Positions 56,456 through 64,000 of a stretch of DNA of 64,000 nt are shown here, piece by piece. A program made the translations under genes and the position numbers. The DNA lies in contig NZ_JAKZHX010000018.1 in assembly GCF_022568815.1 (NCBI RefSeq), positions 1 through 64,000 on the forward strand, in the 5' to 3' direction. The notes under the pieces were generated by a model. It saw nothing but the letters and a program-made list of their open reading frames with translations. It did not search any database and had not been told where the DNA came from. Origin of the DNA: Undibacterium paludis. GTDB taxonomy: Bacteria; Pseudomonadota; Gammaproteobacteria; Burkholderiales; Burkholderiaceae_D. Within the stretch, counting starts at the first letter, position 1; each line of letters begins with the position of its first letter.

Positions 56456-57721
56456 TCAGGGCACTAGCACAAAGTTGATGTCGGTTTTATTTCCCGTACT
56501 GATATCAACGTTACTTACCGCAGCAGTCTTGTATCCGTTGGCGCTGGCTTGTACCGTATACTTCCCTGCACCGGGCAAGACAGCCTTGTCACTCGTGAAA
56601 ACAAGGGGGAGAACAGCGGTATATTGCGCCAGCAGTGGGGCGACTGTTGGCAGGTTATGCAGATTGTAGGCAGCGGTAAGCGCATCTGCATTGACATATT
56701 TCATTGTGAAGCCTGGGCCACCCGTAAAGCTTTGCCTGGCTGACACGAGTGGGACTTCGGTCACGCTGATGGGTGACAGCCCTGCTGTCCCGCTAATGTC
56801 GGCCGGGTAGCTGACGGCAGATGGCAGATTCAGCGGTGTTGCCGGATTCGACAGCAAGGTGACACTGGTGCTGTTCATCACCGGAACGTTGGCGATGACG
56901 GCAGGGGTTTGATTGTCTGCCGTAATGACGACATCATAATTGCCTGGCGGCAGGCGCCCAAGAAAAAATTCACCCGTGCTGACGTTCGGGACGGTGGCAC
57001 TGACGACCTCACCGTTTTGCTGGGCGCTGACAAACACATGGTAACCGAGCAGGGCCAGATTCATGTAACCGTCTATACCATTCAATACGGAAGGGACCAC
57101 CTTGACAACGGGTTTCAATCCATATTTTCCATTACCTTTGGTGACGATGGATTTGCATGCATCAAAATCGATGACGACATCCGCTCTCTGCCCGGCAGCG
57201 ACATCAAATTCATTGACAAGCTTGATGCCGTTGACTACTGCGCTTGGTGTGTCCAGGGGGACCTCTGCCGTGGTGCCGCTTGCCACGATGGAATTGGCGA
57301 TGCCGTTACCAGGATTGGGATCAAGCACCAGCCGTATCTGTGAGTAATGGCCAGGTGTCAGGGGTGTTTGCCCCAGAGGTAAAAGAGTGCCGTTGTTTAA
57401 ATTGAGTAAATTGATTTTCTGGGCGGGGTTGAGTACGATATCTGTCCAGCCAGCATCATTTTCATTTGCGCTGGAGCTTTGGTTTACCCGGATTTTATTG
57501 ACTGTAATATTAACGGCGTCAAAGCCGCATGAGGGGGCATCGGTCAGTGACACATACAAGACGCCATTTCCAGGTGTCACAGTGACACCGCTCCCGGTGA
57601 CATTCACATTTCCATTGACACTGACGTTGTTGCCGTCATAACCGCCCCCACCGCCACAAGCTGCCAGCAGAGTAGCAATGACGAGACTGCTGCCTCGATG
57701 CCACGATATTGTTGGTTTCAT
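56456..57721 (-). CDS. DUF4382 lipoprotein
   Basis: A 421-residue protein with a lipobox (TLLAACGGGG). The DUF4382 domain covers about 50-200 (GVLYVSLTDAPSCGFDAVNI, VNKIRVNQSS, YSQIRLVLDPNPGNGI). Later beta-rich segments carry carboxypeptidase-regulatory-like repeats (GEFFLGRLPPGNYDVVITAD, YTVQASANGYKTAAVSNV). It is a surface or outer-membrane lipoprotein of unknown role. Confidence 0.82.
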   Translation of the reverse strand: MKPTISWHRGSSLVIATLLAACGGGGGYDGNNVSVNGNVNVTGSGVTVTPGNGVLYVSLTDAPSCGFDAVNITVNKIRVNQSSSANENDAGWTDIVLNPAQKINLLNLNNGTLLPLGQTPLTPGHYSQIRLVLDPNPGNGIANSIVASGTTAEVPLDTPSAVVNGIKLVNEFDVAAGQRADVVIDFDACKSIVTKGNGKYGLKPVVKVVPSVLNGIDGYMNLALLGYHVFVSAQQNGEVVSATVPNVSTGEFFLGRLPPGNYDVVITADNQTPAVIANVPVMNSTSVTLLSNPATPLNLPSAVSYPADISGTAGLSPISVTEVPLVSARQSFTGGPGFTMKYVNADALTAAYNLHNLPTVAPLLAQYTAVLPLVFTSDKAVLPGAGKYTVQASANGYKTAAVSNVDISTGNKTDINFVLVP

Positions 57722-57918
57722 TTCTCCCTCCGTTTTTTGCGTTTATACGATGGACGAAGTGAATGACGGAGATTGTCTTCCAGTTTCAGGCTGTGACACT
57801 GTGTGTTGACGTGGTTGATGTCTACATCATTCAAACATCCAAAGAGTTGATCTCATTTTTTTGAAAATTGCCCGGGCAGCTGTCGCGGCAGAAAACCTTA
57901 AAAAACGCAGGGCCGATA

Positions 57919-58125
57919 TTAATGTTTGACTTTGTTCCCAATGACACCACCTACGACCGCACCGCCAACGGTGCCTACAGGACTGCCGTTGGTCAGTACT
58001 GAACCGGCAATGCCGCCCAATGTAGCGCCGATGGCAGTATTTTTTTGCTGGTGTGTCATGTTGGCGCAGCCAGCCAGGGTTACTGTCATGATCGTGACGG
58101 CGAGCGTATTATTCCATTTGCTCAT
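57919..58125 (-). CDS. OsmB-like glycine-zipper lipoprotein
   Basis: A 68-residue protein from ATG 58125. It has a lipobox TVTLAGCANM and a glycine zipper (GATLGGIAGSVLTNGSPVGT, GGAVVGGVIGNKVKH). Small outer-membrane lipoproteins of this type are induced by osmotic or envelope stress in known species. An AAGGAGAAC site precedes the start. Confidence 0.8.
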   Translation of the reverse strand: MSKWNNTLAVTIMTVTLAGCANMTHQQKNTAIGATLGGIAGSVLTNGSPVGTVGGAVVGGVIGNKVKH

Positions 58126-58654
58126 GATGTTCTCCTTCACTGAATCCTGCCGCTTTGCGAGAAGCGGTATCTTGATCTTCCCGGTATGACTTTCTTCGAA
58201 TTCGTAGAGTCCGTCATGCCGTTACTGCAAAAAGATGTTTGCAGGTTTTGCTAAGTTTGAATATCTGTCGATAGCATAGCGCTGCTAATCATGGCTAACG
58301 CTGATATGCTTGCGCCGGTCAGCACACAGTGATGGATCACTGTTCATCTTTGCCTGACGGTAATCTGATGTTTTTTCGCTTAAGAGCTGCTTCCAGAACG
58401 CAAGCCACATCTCATTAATTCATCATAGGTAGCCCGGGTCTGCTTAAGCGTAATAATTGGTAATATGATGTAAGCGCATGTAAAAGTTTTTTATCCCGGA
58501 TATGTGATCGGTGATCAAAAATTGTAATCAGTTTCAGACAGATAATGCTTCTTTTTAATGCCTTGAATCGCACCAGCGACAATATAAATGGCTCCTCAGT
58601 ATCGTTTTACGTGCCAGGATAAATAGGATAGAGTTCTGGACTCTGATGAGAGCT
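58126..58654. other. Intergenic region before glrK
   Basis: No gene is seen. It contains the promoter of the OsmB-like gene on the minus strand, a perfect ACAGTGAT-GG-ATCACTGT palindrome at 58326-58343 and AT-rich sequence at 58430-58620. Confidence 0.4.
58326..58343. promoter_or_regulatory. Operator-like palindrome ACAGTGATGGATCACTGT
   Basis: Eight-base arms surround two bases. It lies about 200 bp upstream of the OsmB-like gene and about 460 bp before glrK. No regulator is assigned. Confidence 0.4.
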
Positions 58655-58663
58655 TATTGATTG

Positions 58664-58764
58664 GGACTTACGCAAAACCGCCCCAGCTGCGTTGTTAGCT
58701 CCTAGCCGTACTTAAAGTACTGTCTTCGTCGCTACGCCTTGCTGGGACAATTTTGCGTAAGTCC
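58664..58764. mobile_element. 101 bp MITE-like element
   Basis: The ends GGACTTACGCAAAA and TTTTGCGTAAGTCC are perfect 14-base inverted repeats, and the interior continues with imperfect pairing (AGTACTTAAAGTACT core). TATTGAT at 58655-58661 and 58765-58771 may be the target duplication, with two extra bases on the left. No transposase is inside, so it would depend on one elsewhere. A partial copy lies at 32755-32819. Confidence 0.75.
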
Positions 58765-58802
58765 TATTGATATCAATTATTTCGGCATTGCTAAAGCGCA
58801 AG

Positions 58803-60251
58803 ATGCAGAGGAATATGCGGACCAATCTATCTTTCCGTCAATTGATACTGGCCGGCTTCATGTTGATCGCGATTCTATCAAGTTGTGTTTCAATGTATGC
58901 TCTCTGGACGATTGAACGGATTACCAAACAAGGTCAGGAAGTTGCTCAAAAAGCGATTGTATTGACAGAAGAGACGCAACGACTGACGGAGCTTACCATT
59001 TCCATGGAGCGCAGCGCCCGTCAATATCTGGTGCTGGATGACCCGAGTTTCCAGAATATTTTTGATCACGCCTTGTTGGAGGCAACTTCTTCTTTGCAAT
59101 TGCTGAAGAAGAATAGCAATGACTTGTCCATGCAAGACATGGAAGACTGGCGCAAAGAAAGTGATGTTGTCAGCGATATCGTCCGGAAAAATCGCCCCCG
59201 CAGCAAATCTGCAATGCGTGATGAGCAACAGCATTTGCATGCAGCTTTTTTGCATCTTGCAAAAATCAATGACCGCTTGAGCCTGGCTTGTAAACGCGAG
59301 ATCGGACAAAGTAATATGATGTCACTGAGCGACCTGGAATATCAGCGCAGCGTATTGACCGGGGTCGTGGTCGGAGCAATCGTGTTGGCCATGGCGCTGG
59401 CGTTATTGCTGGGCGGGTGGCTGTCACGTCCGTCGGGACAGATACAGGCTGCAATAGAAAGACTGGGTGAAAATAAATATGATCAACCGGTCGTTGTCGG
59501 TGGCCCGGCCGACATGCGGCGACTTGGCCAGCAACTTGACTGGCTGCGACAAAGACTGGCGATATTGGAGGACGACAAGAAACGTTTCTTGCGTCATATA
59601 TCACACGAACTGAAGACACCCCTGGCGGCATTGCGAGAGGCAGTGGCGCTTTTGAATGAAGAGGTCCCCGGTAAATTGAATGAGCAGCAGCATGAAATCG
59701 TACAAATCCTGGGAAAGAACACCTGGTCCCTGCAGAGTCAGATCGAAGATTTGTTACTCTATAATGCAGCGGCCTTCGAGGCGCAAAATTTACTGCGTAC
59801 TAAAATCAATCTGTTTCAATTGCTTGAATCGGTTGTGCAGGACCAGTATCTGCAATGGAGCGCCCGCAACCTGGATGTGAAAATCCGTGGCGATAAATCT
59901 GTTGAGATCGCAGTTGATGGCGATAAACTGAAAATCGTTTTTGCCAATTTGCTGGCCAATGCGATCAAGTTCAGTCCACCACATGGCCTGATCTATTTTG
60001 CTTTTGAATTGGTTTCCGGAATAGTAAAAATCGATTGTATTGACCAGGGGCCAGGGGTTGCAAGCCAGGATGTACCCCATATATTTGACCCGTTTTACCA
60101 GGGGAGTATACAACCGCCAGGCGCGCGCCAGAGTAATGGCATTGGCTTATCCATTGTGCATGAATATGTTACTGCCCATGGCGGCAACATACGATTATTG
60201 CCAGGTGCAAGCGGGGCACATTTCCAGATGATGTTGAACCATGAATCGTAA
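58803..60251 (+). CDS. glrK: Sensor histidine kinase GlrK (QseE-like)
   Basis: About 482 residues if the ATG at 58803 is used (58815 is another choice; a TTG at 58767 lies in the putative target duplication of the upstream element). There are two membrane helices (LILAGFMLIAILSSCV and GVVVGAIVLAMALALLLGGW) around a periplasmic domain, then HAMP. The H-box is FLRHISHELKTPLAALREAV, and the ATPase domain has NLLANAIKFSP, DQGPGV and GIGLSIVHEYV. It phosphorylates GlrR. It overlaps the lipoprotein gene by 11 bp. Confidence 0.9.
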   Translation: MQRNMRTNLSFRQLILAGFMLIAILSSCVSMYALWTIERITKQGQEVAQKAIVLTEETQRLTELTISMERSARQYLVLDDPSFQNIFDHALLEATSSLQLLKKNSNDLSMQDMEDWRKESDVVSDIVRKNRPRSKSAMRDEQQHLHAAFLHLAKINDRLSLACKREIGQSNMMSLSDLEYQRSVLTGVVVGAIVLAMALALLLGGWLSRPSGQIQAAIERLGENKYDQPVVVGGPADMRRLGQQLDWLRQRLAILEDDKKRFLRHISHELKTPLAALREAVALLNEEVPGKLNEQQHEIVQILGKNTWSLQSQIEDLLLYNAAAFEAQNLLRTKINLFQLLESVVQDQYLQWSARNLDVKIRGDKSVEIAVDGDKLKIVFANLLANAIKFSPPHGLIYFAFELVSGIVKIDCIDQGPGVASQDVPHIFDPFYQGSIQPPGARQSNGIGLSIVHEYVTAHGGNIRLLPGASGAHFQMMLNHES

Positions 60252-60807
60252 ATACTTATTGCAATGTGGCCTGTCCTGTTCGCTATGTTTTGCCCTGATC
60301 GGGTGTGGCATCATGTCATCAGACAAATCTGCGCAACAGTCATTACCGGTCACTAAAGTTCCTGTTACTCCTCCTGTTTTACCGCCCGTGAATATGAATG
60401 ACGACATGCTCGGCTTCTATTTGCTGATGCGGCAGATGCCTGCCCAGGACTTGCAAAAAAAATTGCAGGAACTTAATACGCAGGCAGACAGCCCTAAGCG
60501 CAATCTTCAGAAGGCAATCATCTTTGGGTTGATGCGCGGCACGGTCGATCTTAATCGCGCCCTTGCATTGCTGGACGCCATCTTGAAGTCTGACGATGTA
60601 GCCGCTCAAGCTTTGAAACCGCTCGCCAGCCTGTTGTCTGCCAATTACAGTGAATGGCGCCGGCTGGACGATGCGCTGGAAAAACAGGCTCAGCAAACGA
60701 AAGAAGTACAGCGCCGGGCCGATCTGCTGAACCAGAAACTCGATGAGTTGAAAAACATCGAACATCTCCTGCCTACACGTCCGCGCAACAGCAACGAAAG
60801 CCACTGA
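60241..60807 (+). CDS. QseG-like outer-membrane lipoprotein
   Basis: A 188-residue protein with a lipobox (CFALIGCGIM) and a helical, Gln-rich mature part ending in a coiled coil (LEKQAQQTKEVQRRADLLNQ). Position between glrK and glrR is the same as qseG/yfhG in Enterobacteria, where the lipoprotein contacts the kinase. Sequence identity to QseG is not claimed. It overlaps both neighbours. Confidence 0.8.
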   Translation: MNRKYLLQCGLSCSLCFALIGCGIMSSDKSAQQSLPVTKVPVTPPVLPPVNMNDDMLGFYLLMRQMPAQDLQKKLQELNTQADSPKRNLQKAIIFGLMRGTVDLNRALALLDAILKSDDVAAQALKPLASLLSANYSEWRRLDDALEKQAQQTKEVQRRADLLNQKLDELKNIEHLLPTRPRNSNESH

Positions 60808-62192
60808 TGAGCAATGCACGCCTTTTGCCACATGTCTTGCTTGTGGATGACGATACAGATATGTTGACCCTGATCTCCATGCGTTTGCGGGCGGCGGGTT
60901 ACAGGGTCACTGCGGTTGACAATGCCGAGGCTGCCCTGGCGATGCTGGCAGTTGACCTGCCATCGCTAGTGATTTCTGATATACGCCTGCCGGGGATGGA
61001 TGGGCGGGCGCTGTTCGATGAAATTCGCCGTCAGTACAATGCCCTGCCAGTCATTTTATTGACTGCACACGGCACCATCCCTGATGCGGTAGATGCGACC
61101 AGCCACGGTGTCTATGCCTATCTGACCAAGCCATTTGACGGTACGGTATTGCTTGAAAAAATCAAGGAGGCGTTGCAACTGGGCGGCATATCTTCGCAGT
61201 TGCAGAATAGCGATACCAGCTGGCGAAGTGAATTGATCAGCCGCAGCCAGAGCATGGCAGAACTATTGGCCGAAGCCAAGCTGGTTGCCGGTACCGATGC
61301 GAGTGTCCTGATCCAGGGGGAGAGTGGCACAGGCAAGGAATTGCTGGCACGCGCCATCCATAGGGCAAGTGCCCGCGCCAGGGCGCCGTTTGTCGCCATC
61401 AACTGCGGCGCCATACCTGAACAGTTGCTGGAGTCCGAATTGTTTGGTCATGTCAAGGGGGCATTCAGCGGAGCTGTTTCAAGCAGGGCGGGGCTGTTTC
61501 ATTCCGCTCATGGCGGTACTTTGTTCCTTGACGAGATTGGTGATATGCCGCTGTCGCTGCAGGTCAAGCTGTTGCGCGTGCTGCAGGAGCGGCAGGTAAA
61601 GTCTGTCGGGGCAGACCATAGCAGTGCCGTGGACGTAAGAATTCTTTCTGCAACCCATCGTGATCTGGAACTGGCCTTGCGTGAGGGGCAATTCAGGGAA
61701 GACCTGTATTACCGCCTGAACGTGGTCAGGCTCGCTTTGCCGGCATTGGCGGACAGAAGGGAAGATATCAGTTTGCTGGCAAACTATTTCAGGCAGCAAC
61801 TGGCCGAAAAATACCGGAAGAAAATTAACGGCTTTTCACCCGATGCGCTCGCCAGTCTGATGTCTGCGCCCTGGCCTGGCAATGTCCGTCAGTTGCATAA
61901 TGTCGTCGAACAAGTGTGTGCTTTGGCGACAACACCCATTATTCCCCTTTCACTGGTTGAGCGCGCCTTGTGCGCACCCACCCTGGAACTGCTCAGTTAC
62001 CAGGAGGCACGTACGCGCTTTGAGCGTAACTACCTGATTCAGCTATTGAAATTTACCGATGGTAATGTCTCGGACGCCGCCAGAATAGCAGGCAGGAACC
62101 GTACTGAATTCTATCGCATGCTGCAAAAGCACCAATTGACACCGAACCTGTTCCGCGACGATGCAGATGTTGTCGCTACCAAGAGACAGTAA
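60807..62192 (+). CDS. glrR: Sigma-54-dependent response regulator GlrR
   Basis: A 461-residue regulator. Receiver domain 8-125 with the acceptor Asp in VISDIRLPGMDG. AAA+ domain at about 145-380 with GESGTGKELLARAIH and the sigma-54 contact loop GAFSGA (usually GAFTGA). A Fis-type helix-turn-helix is at the end (VSDAARIAGRNRTEFYRMLQ). It is phosphorylated by GlrK and activates sigma-54 promoters. The next gene has a matching promoter. The ATG overlaps the lipoprotein stop. Confidence 0.93.
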   Translation: MSNARLLPHVLLVDDDTDMLTLISMRLRAAGYRVTAVDNAEAALAMLAVDLPSLVISDIRLPGMDGRALFDEIRRQYNALPVILLTAHGTIPDAVDATSHGVYAYLTKPFDGTVLLEKIKEALQLGGISSQLQNSDTSWRSELISRSQSMAELLAEAKLVAGTDASVLIQGESGTGKELLARAIHRASARARAPFVAINCGAIPEQLLESELFGHVKGAFSGAVSSRAGLFHSAHGGTLFLDEIGDMPLSLQVKLLRVLQERQVKSVGADHSSAVDVRILSATHRDLELALREGQFREDLYYRLNVVRLALPALADRREDISLLANYFRQQLAEKYRKKINGFSPDALASLMSAPWPGNVRQLHNVVEQVCALATTPIIPLSLVERALCAPTLELLSYQEARTRFERNYLIQLLKFTDGNVSDAARIAGRNRTEFYRMLQKHQLTPNLFRDDADVVATKRQ

Positions 62193-62236
62193 TTAAATCA
62201 ATAAAATCAAACAGTTATAAAACAAGCCTGATTTGC

Positions 62237-62254
62237 TGTCGCCAGCTGGCGACA
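62237..62254. promoter_or_regulatory. GlrR-type binding site TGTCGCCAGCTGGCGACA
   Basis: A perfect 18 bp palindrome that fits TGTC-N10-GACA, the site known for GlrR in Enterobacteria. It lies 85 bp upstream of the -24 element, a normal place for an enhancer. Confidence 0.8.
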
Positions 62255-62306
62255 CTTTCCCTGTCGATATCATTGCTGATTTGCGCAATGCCAGAATATT
62301 TCAGAC

Positions 62307-62319
62307 TAAGTGTTTGATT
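62307..62319 (-). promoter_or_regulatory. IHF consensus site
   Basis: On the minus strand AATCAAACACTTA fits WATCAA-N4-TTR exactly. It lies between the GlrR-type site and the sigma-54 promoter, where IHF bends the DNA. Confidence 0.65.
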
Positions 62320-62338
62320 TTTAAGTTTTTTTATTTCC

Positions 62339-62354
62339 TGGCACAGCTTGTGCT
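62339..62354 (+). promoter_or_regulatory. Sigma-54 promoter TGGCACAGCTTGTGCT
   Basis: The -24 TGGCAC and -12 TGC elements keep the required spacing between the GG and GC pairs. Transcription would start near 62365, about 45 bases before the BON gene. Confidence 0.8.
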
Positions 62355-62408
62355 GTAGAAGTGATGCACGTCAACAAAGACGCTGTCACTTAACTGAAAG
62401 GAATAATT

Positions 62409-62744
62409 ATGCAAACAGGTAAATTGATGCTTCCAGCAGTATTGCTCGCTTTTGCTGCGGCAATCTCGACGTCTTCTATCGCTCAAACACCAGCAGACGG
62501 GATGGCTGTAAAAACTTCCGCTGCAGCAGCAGATGACTCCGCCATTACGTCGAAAATCAAGGAAACACTGGCAACAAACAAAGATACCTCCTCGTTGAAA
62601 CTGCAAGTGGCGACAAATCAAGGGGTTGTTACCCTGGCCGGGACAGCACCCAGCGCCGAAGCGGTAGGCCATGTCCTGAAGCTGGTTGCCAGCGTGGACG
62701 GTGTCAAGGACATACAAAATAAAATACAGGTGAAAGCAAGCTAA
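62409..62744 (+). CDS. BON-domain periplasmic protein
   Basis: A 111-residue protein with a signal peptide ending near SSIAQ. One BON domain covers about 45-110 (ITSKIKETLATNKDTSSLKL, VTLAGTAPSAEAVGHVLKLV, GVKDIQNKIQVK). BON domains bind phospholipid or membranes and occur in envelope-stress proteins. The sigma-54 promoter and GlrR site place it under GlrK-GlrR control. Confidence 0.88.
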   Translation: MQTGKLMLPAVLLAFAAAISTSSIAQTPADGMAVKTSAAAADDSAITSKIKETLATNKDTSSLKLQVATNQGVVTLAGTAPSAEAVGHVLKLVASVDGVKDIQNKIQVKAS

Positions 62745-63306
62745 CCGGCTGTAACTGCTGTAACGAAAGTGAAGGACGTAACACTTTTTTTCGCTGCGTG
62801 ACCTTACCCTAGCGTAGCGATTCTTTTATTCCGGTCACGGATACGCTGCCCCCAGCTCACTCGAGTCATTGATGTCCTGGCGTTCGTGACTGCAATAGCT
62901 GAAGTGAAAATAAAAACGCCTGCCTGATAGTCAGGGCAGGCGTTTTTCATTATTCAGTCCGTACGAAATGCGGTACAAACTATATTTGATGTGTCATCGA
63001 AAAATCAGGGTTGAATACTTACGTTTCAAGTCAGGTTTAGGCTGATGTATCTACAGAGGGACATCAATTCATAGATGGGGCGGTGTAGACTTACTCATCA
63101 ACAACGGCAGCACCAGCACGACTCTCAAGCGGCCATACGTTATCGTGCCATGATGGCTGGTCGGACCAGACCACATTGTGTGACATCCAAGGCTTTGCAT
63201 GGCGCTTCCAGCGCTGCAGGGGGCGTTGCTGGGCGGCGGCATAAACACTATGGCAACGGGTGCCCGTCTGCGTGGGTATGGCAAGACGGGGAAGGGACAA
63301 CAGCAC
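62745..63306. other. Intergenic region with terminator
   Basis: These 562 bp hold the strong terminator at 62912-62947. The rest, up to the stop of the last gene, has only short frames (for example 63075-63344 plus) with no recognised content. Confidence 0.5.
62912..62947. terminator. Bidirectional rho-independent terminator
   Basis: AAAAACGCCTGCC and GGCAGGCGTTTTT form a perfect GC-rich stem with a short loop, with A-run on one side and T-run on the other, so it can stop transcripts from both directions. Confidence 0.92.
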
Positions 63307-64000
63307 CTACGCCAGCAAATCCCCAACGGCAATATTACCCGTAGTGCCCGTCAGCTTGACAATGATATCCCCCGCACCGACCGTCGTGCCAGCGATATGC
63401 TCTATCACATACGACCCGGCGGCGGCACCGGCTGCAACGTTGACGACGAATGCTTTGTAGTCATTATTGCTGAGGGTACCCGCGCCGCTGGCGATGTTGG
63501 CCGCCAGGCTGTTGAAATCGGATGTGGCGATGTTGATCGTCCCCAGTGATGTCGCGTTGACACCAGTATGCAACACGTCTGCGCCGCTGGCCTTGAAGTT
63601 GTTGACGGTAACGAGTCTGGTCGCGATATTTCCAAGGGTAGAACCAGTTACCGTGATGTTGTCCACGCCACCGCCCGTGGCAGACAGCTTGATGGTTTCC
63701 AGGGCTGCGTTGCCGGTAACGGTAAGATTGCCTGTTGGGGATGCAGTGACGATGACATTCCCCGCGCCTGCCAATGCCAGCAAAGCGTTGCTCGCGGTTG
63801 GGTACACGGTGATGTCCGAGTCGTGGGTGGCAGAGGTGTTAACGGTCAATAAGCCGTTGCCGTTCATCTCGATTCCTACAGCGCCTGCGCCATCGGTTTC
63901 GGTGATTGTATTTGCGCCTAGCGTACTTGTACGGATTCTGATACCGACTGCCGGGTTGATGGTGAGGTTGACTCCTGTCGCCAGGTTAAGCATATAAAAA
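63307..64000 (-). CDS. C-terminal part of a large repetitive beta-strand protein
   Basis: The frame runs off the window and stops at TAG 63307. The visible 228 residues are Thr/Ala/Gly/Val/Asn-rich with many short strands (GNVIVTASPTGNLTVTGNAA, VNNFKASGADVLHTGVNATS) and no Cys. It resembles the C-terminal part of S-layer-like, adhesin or type I secreted repeat proteins. The first Met in view has no ribosome site before it, so it is probably internal. Confidence 0.65.
   Translation of the reverse strand, partial: FYMLNLATGVNLTINPAVGIRIRTSTLGANTITETDGAGAVGIEMNGNGLLTVNTSATHDSDITVYPTASNALLALAGAGNVIVTASPTGNLTVTGNAALETIKLSATGGGVDNITVTGSTLGNIATRLVTVNNFKASGADVLHTGVNATSLGTINIATSDFNSLAANIASGAGTLSNNDYKAFVVNVAAGAAAGSYVIEHIAGTTVGAGDIIVKLTGTTGNIAVGDLLA

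Noticed and set aside
62261-62278. Second GlrR-type site (TGTC followed by N10)
   Set aside because: Only the TGTC half is present. The other half is not GACA.

Overview
The window reads as chromosomal DNA of a betaproteobacterium of the order Burkholderiales, most likely family Oxalobacteraceae and possibly Undibacterium-like. This is inferred from moderate GC content, the gene style, the kynBUA operon with a divergent Lrp-type regulator, the GlrK/lipoprotein/GlrR module, and dispersed repeats of the Burkholderiales type. No rRNA, tRNA, CRISPR array, phage or intact insertion sequence was seen.

Region by region. 0.4-6.7 kb holds a quinone-reductase-like flavoprotein with a Crp/Fnr regulator, a YcxB-like protein, a LysR regulator facing a DUF1330 gene, a periplasmic ClpP-fold protein and a phosphodiester-glycosidase-domain protein. 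6.8-12.0 kb holds two large envelope proteases on the minus strand: an HtrA-type protease fused to a type 1 periplasmic binding domain, and an M50 site-2 protease with a TPR tail. 12.1-13.3 kb is non-coding and carries a roughly 600 bp imperfect inverted repeat with a hexanucleotide array. 13.3-24.5 kb carries a TonB receptor with a secreted glycerophosphodiesterase, RidA with an ArsR-like regulator, SodC, a large GNAT-like protein, RNase Z, a serine hydrolase and a multiply broken GNAT gene. 24.6-32.6 kb has a 1410-residue multi-spanning envelope protein of unknown role, a TonB-like anchored protein, AlkB, a broken ATP-grasp gene and a Cry-like toxin with two lectin-like domains. 33-46.5 kb holds a Tat-exported flavin oxidase, the kynurenine operon (kynB-kynU-kynA, regulator kynR), a NUDIX hydrolase, an exported MBL hydrolase, an orphan GspF-type protein, small exported proteins, a serine hydrolase and murJ. 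47.2-54.7 kb is a compact ABC-exporter O-antigen operon: Wzm, Wzt with its carbohydrate-binding tail, a methyltransferase/coiled-coil/double glycosyltransferase fusion, an acyltransferase and another glycosyltransferase. 54.7-58.1 kb has a tautomerase facing a LysR gene, small exported proteins and a DUF4382 lipoprotein. 58.8-62.7 kb is glrK-lipoprotein-glrR followed by a BON-domain gene with a textbook sigma-54 promoter. The window ends inside a large repetitive beta-strand protein.

The strongest leads are: (1) the RICIN / delta-endotoxin-N / jacalin-like protein at 30793-32574, a Cry-type pore former outside Bacillus; (2) a complete GlrR site, IHF site and -24/-12 promoter upstream of the BON gene; (3) the methyltransferase-ruler-glycosyltransferase fusion paired with a Wzt that ends in an unusual tetrapeptide repeat; (4) the protease/ligand-sensor fusion; and (5) mobile or repeat elements, including a 101 bp MITE-like element at the 5' end of glrK. 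All assignments come from reading the sequence; no database search was run.
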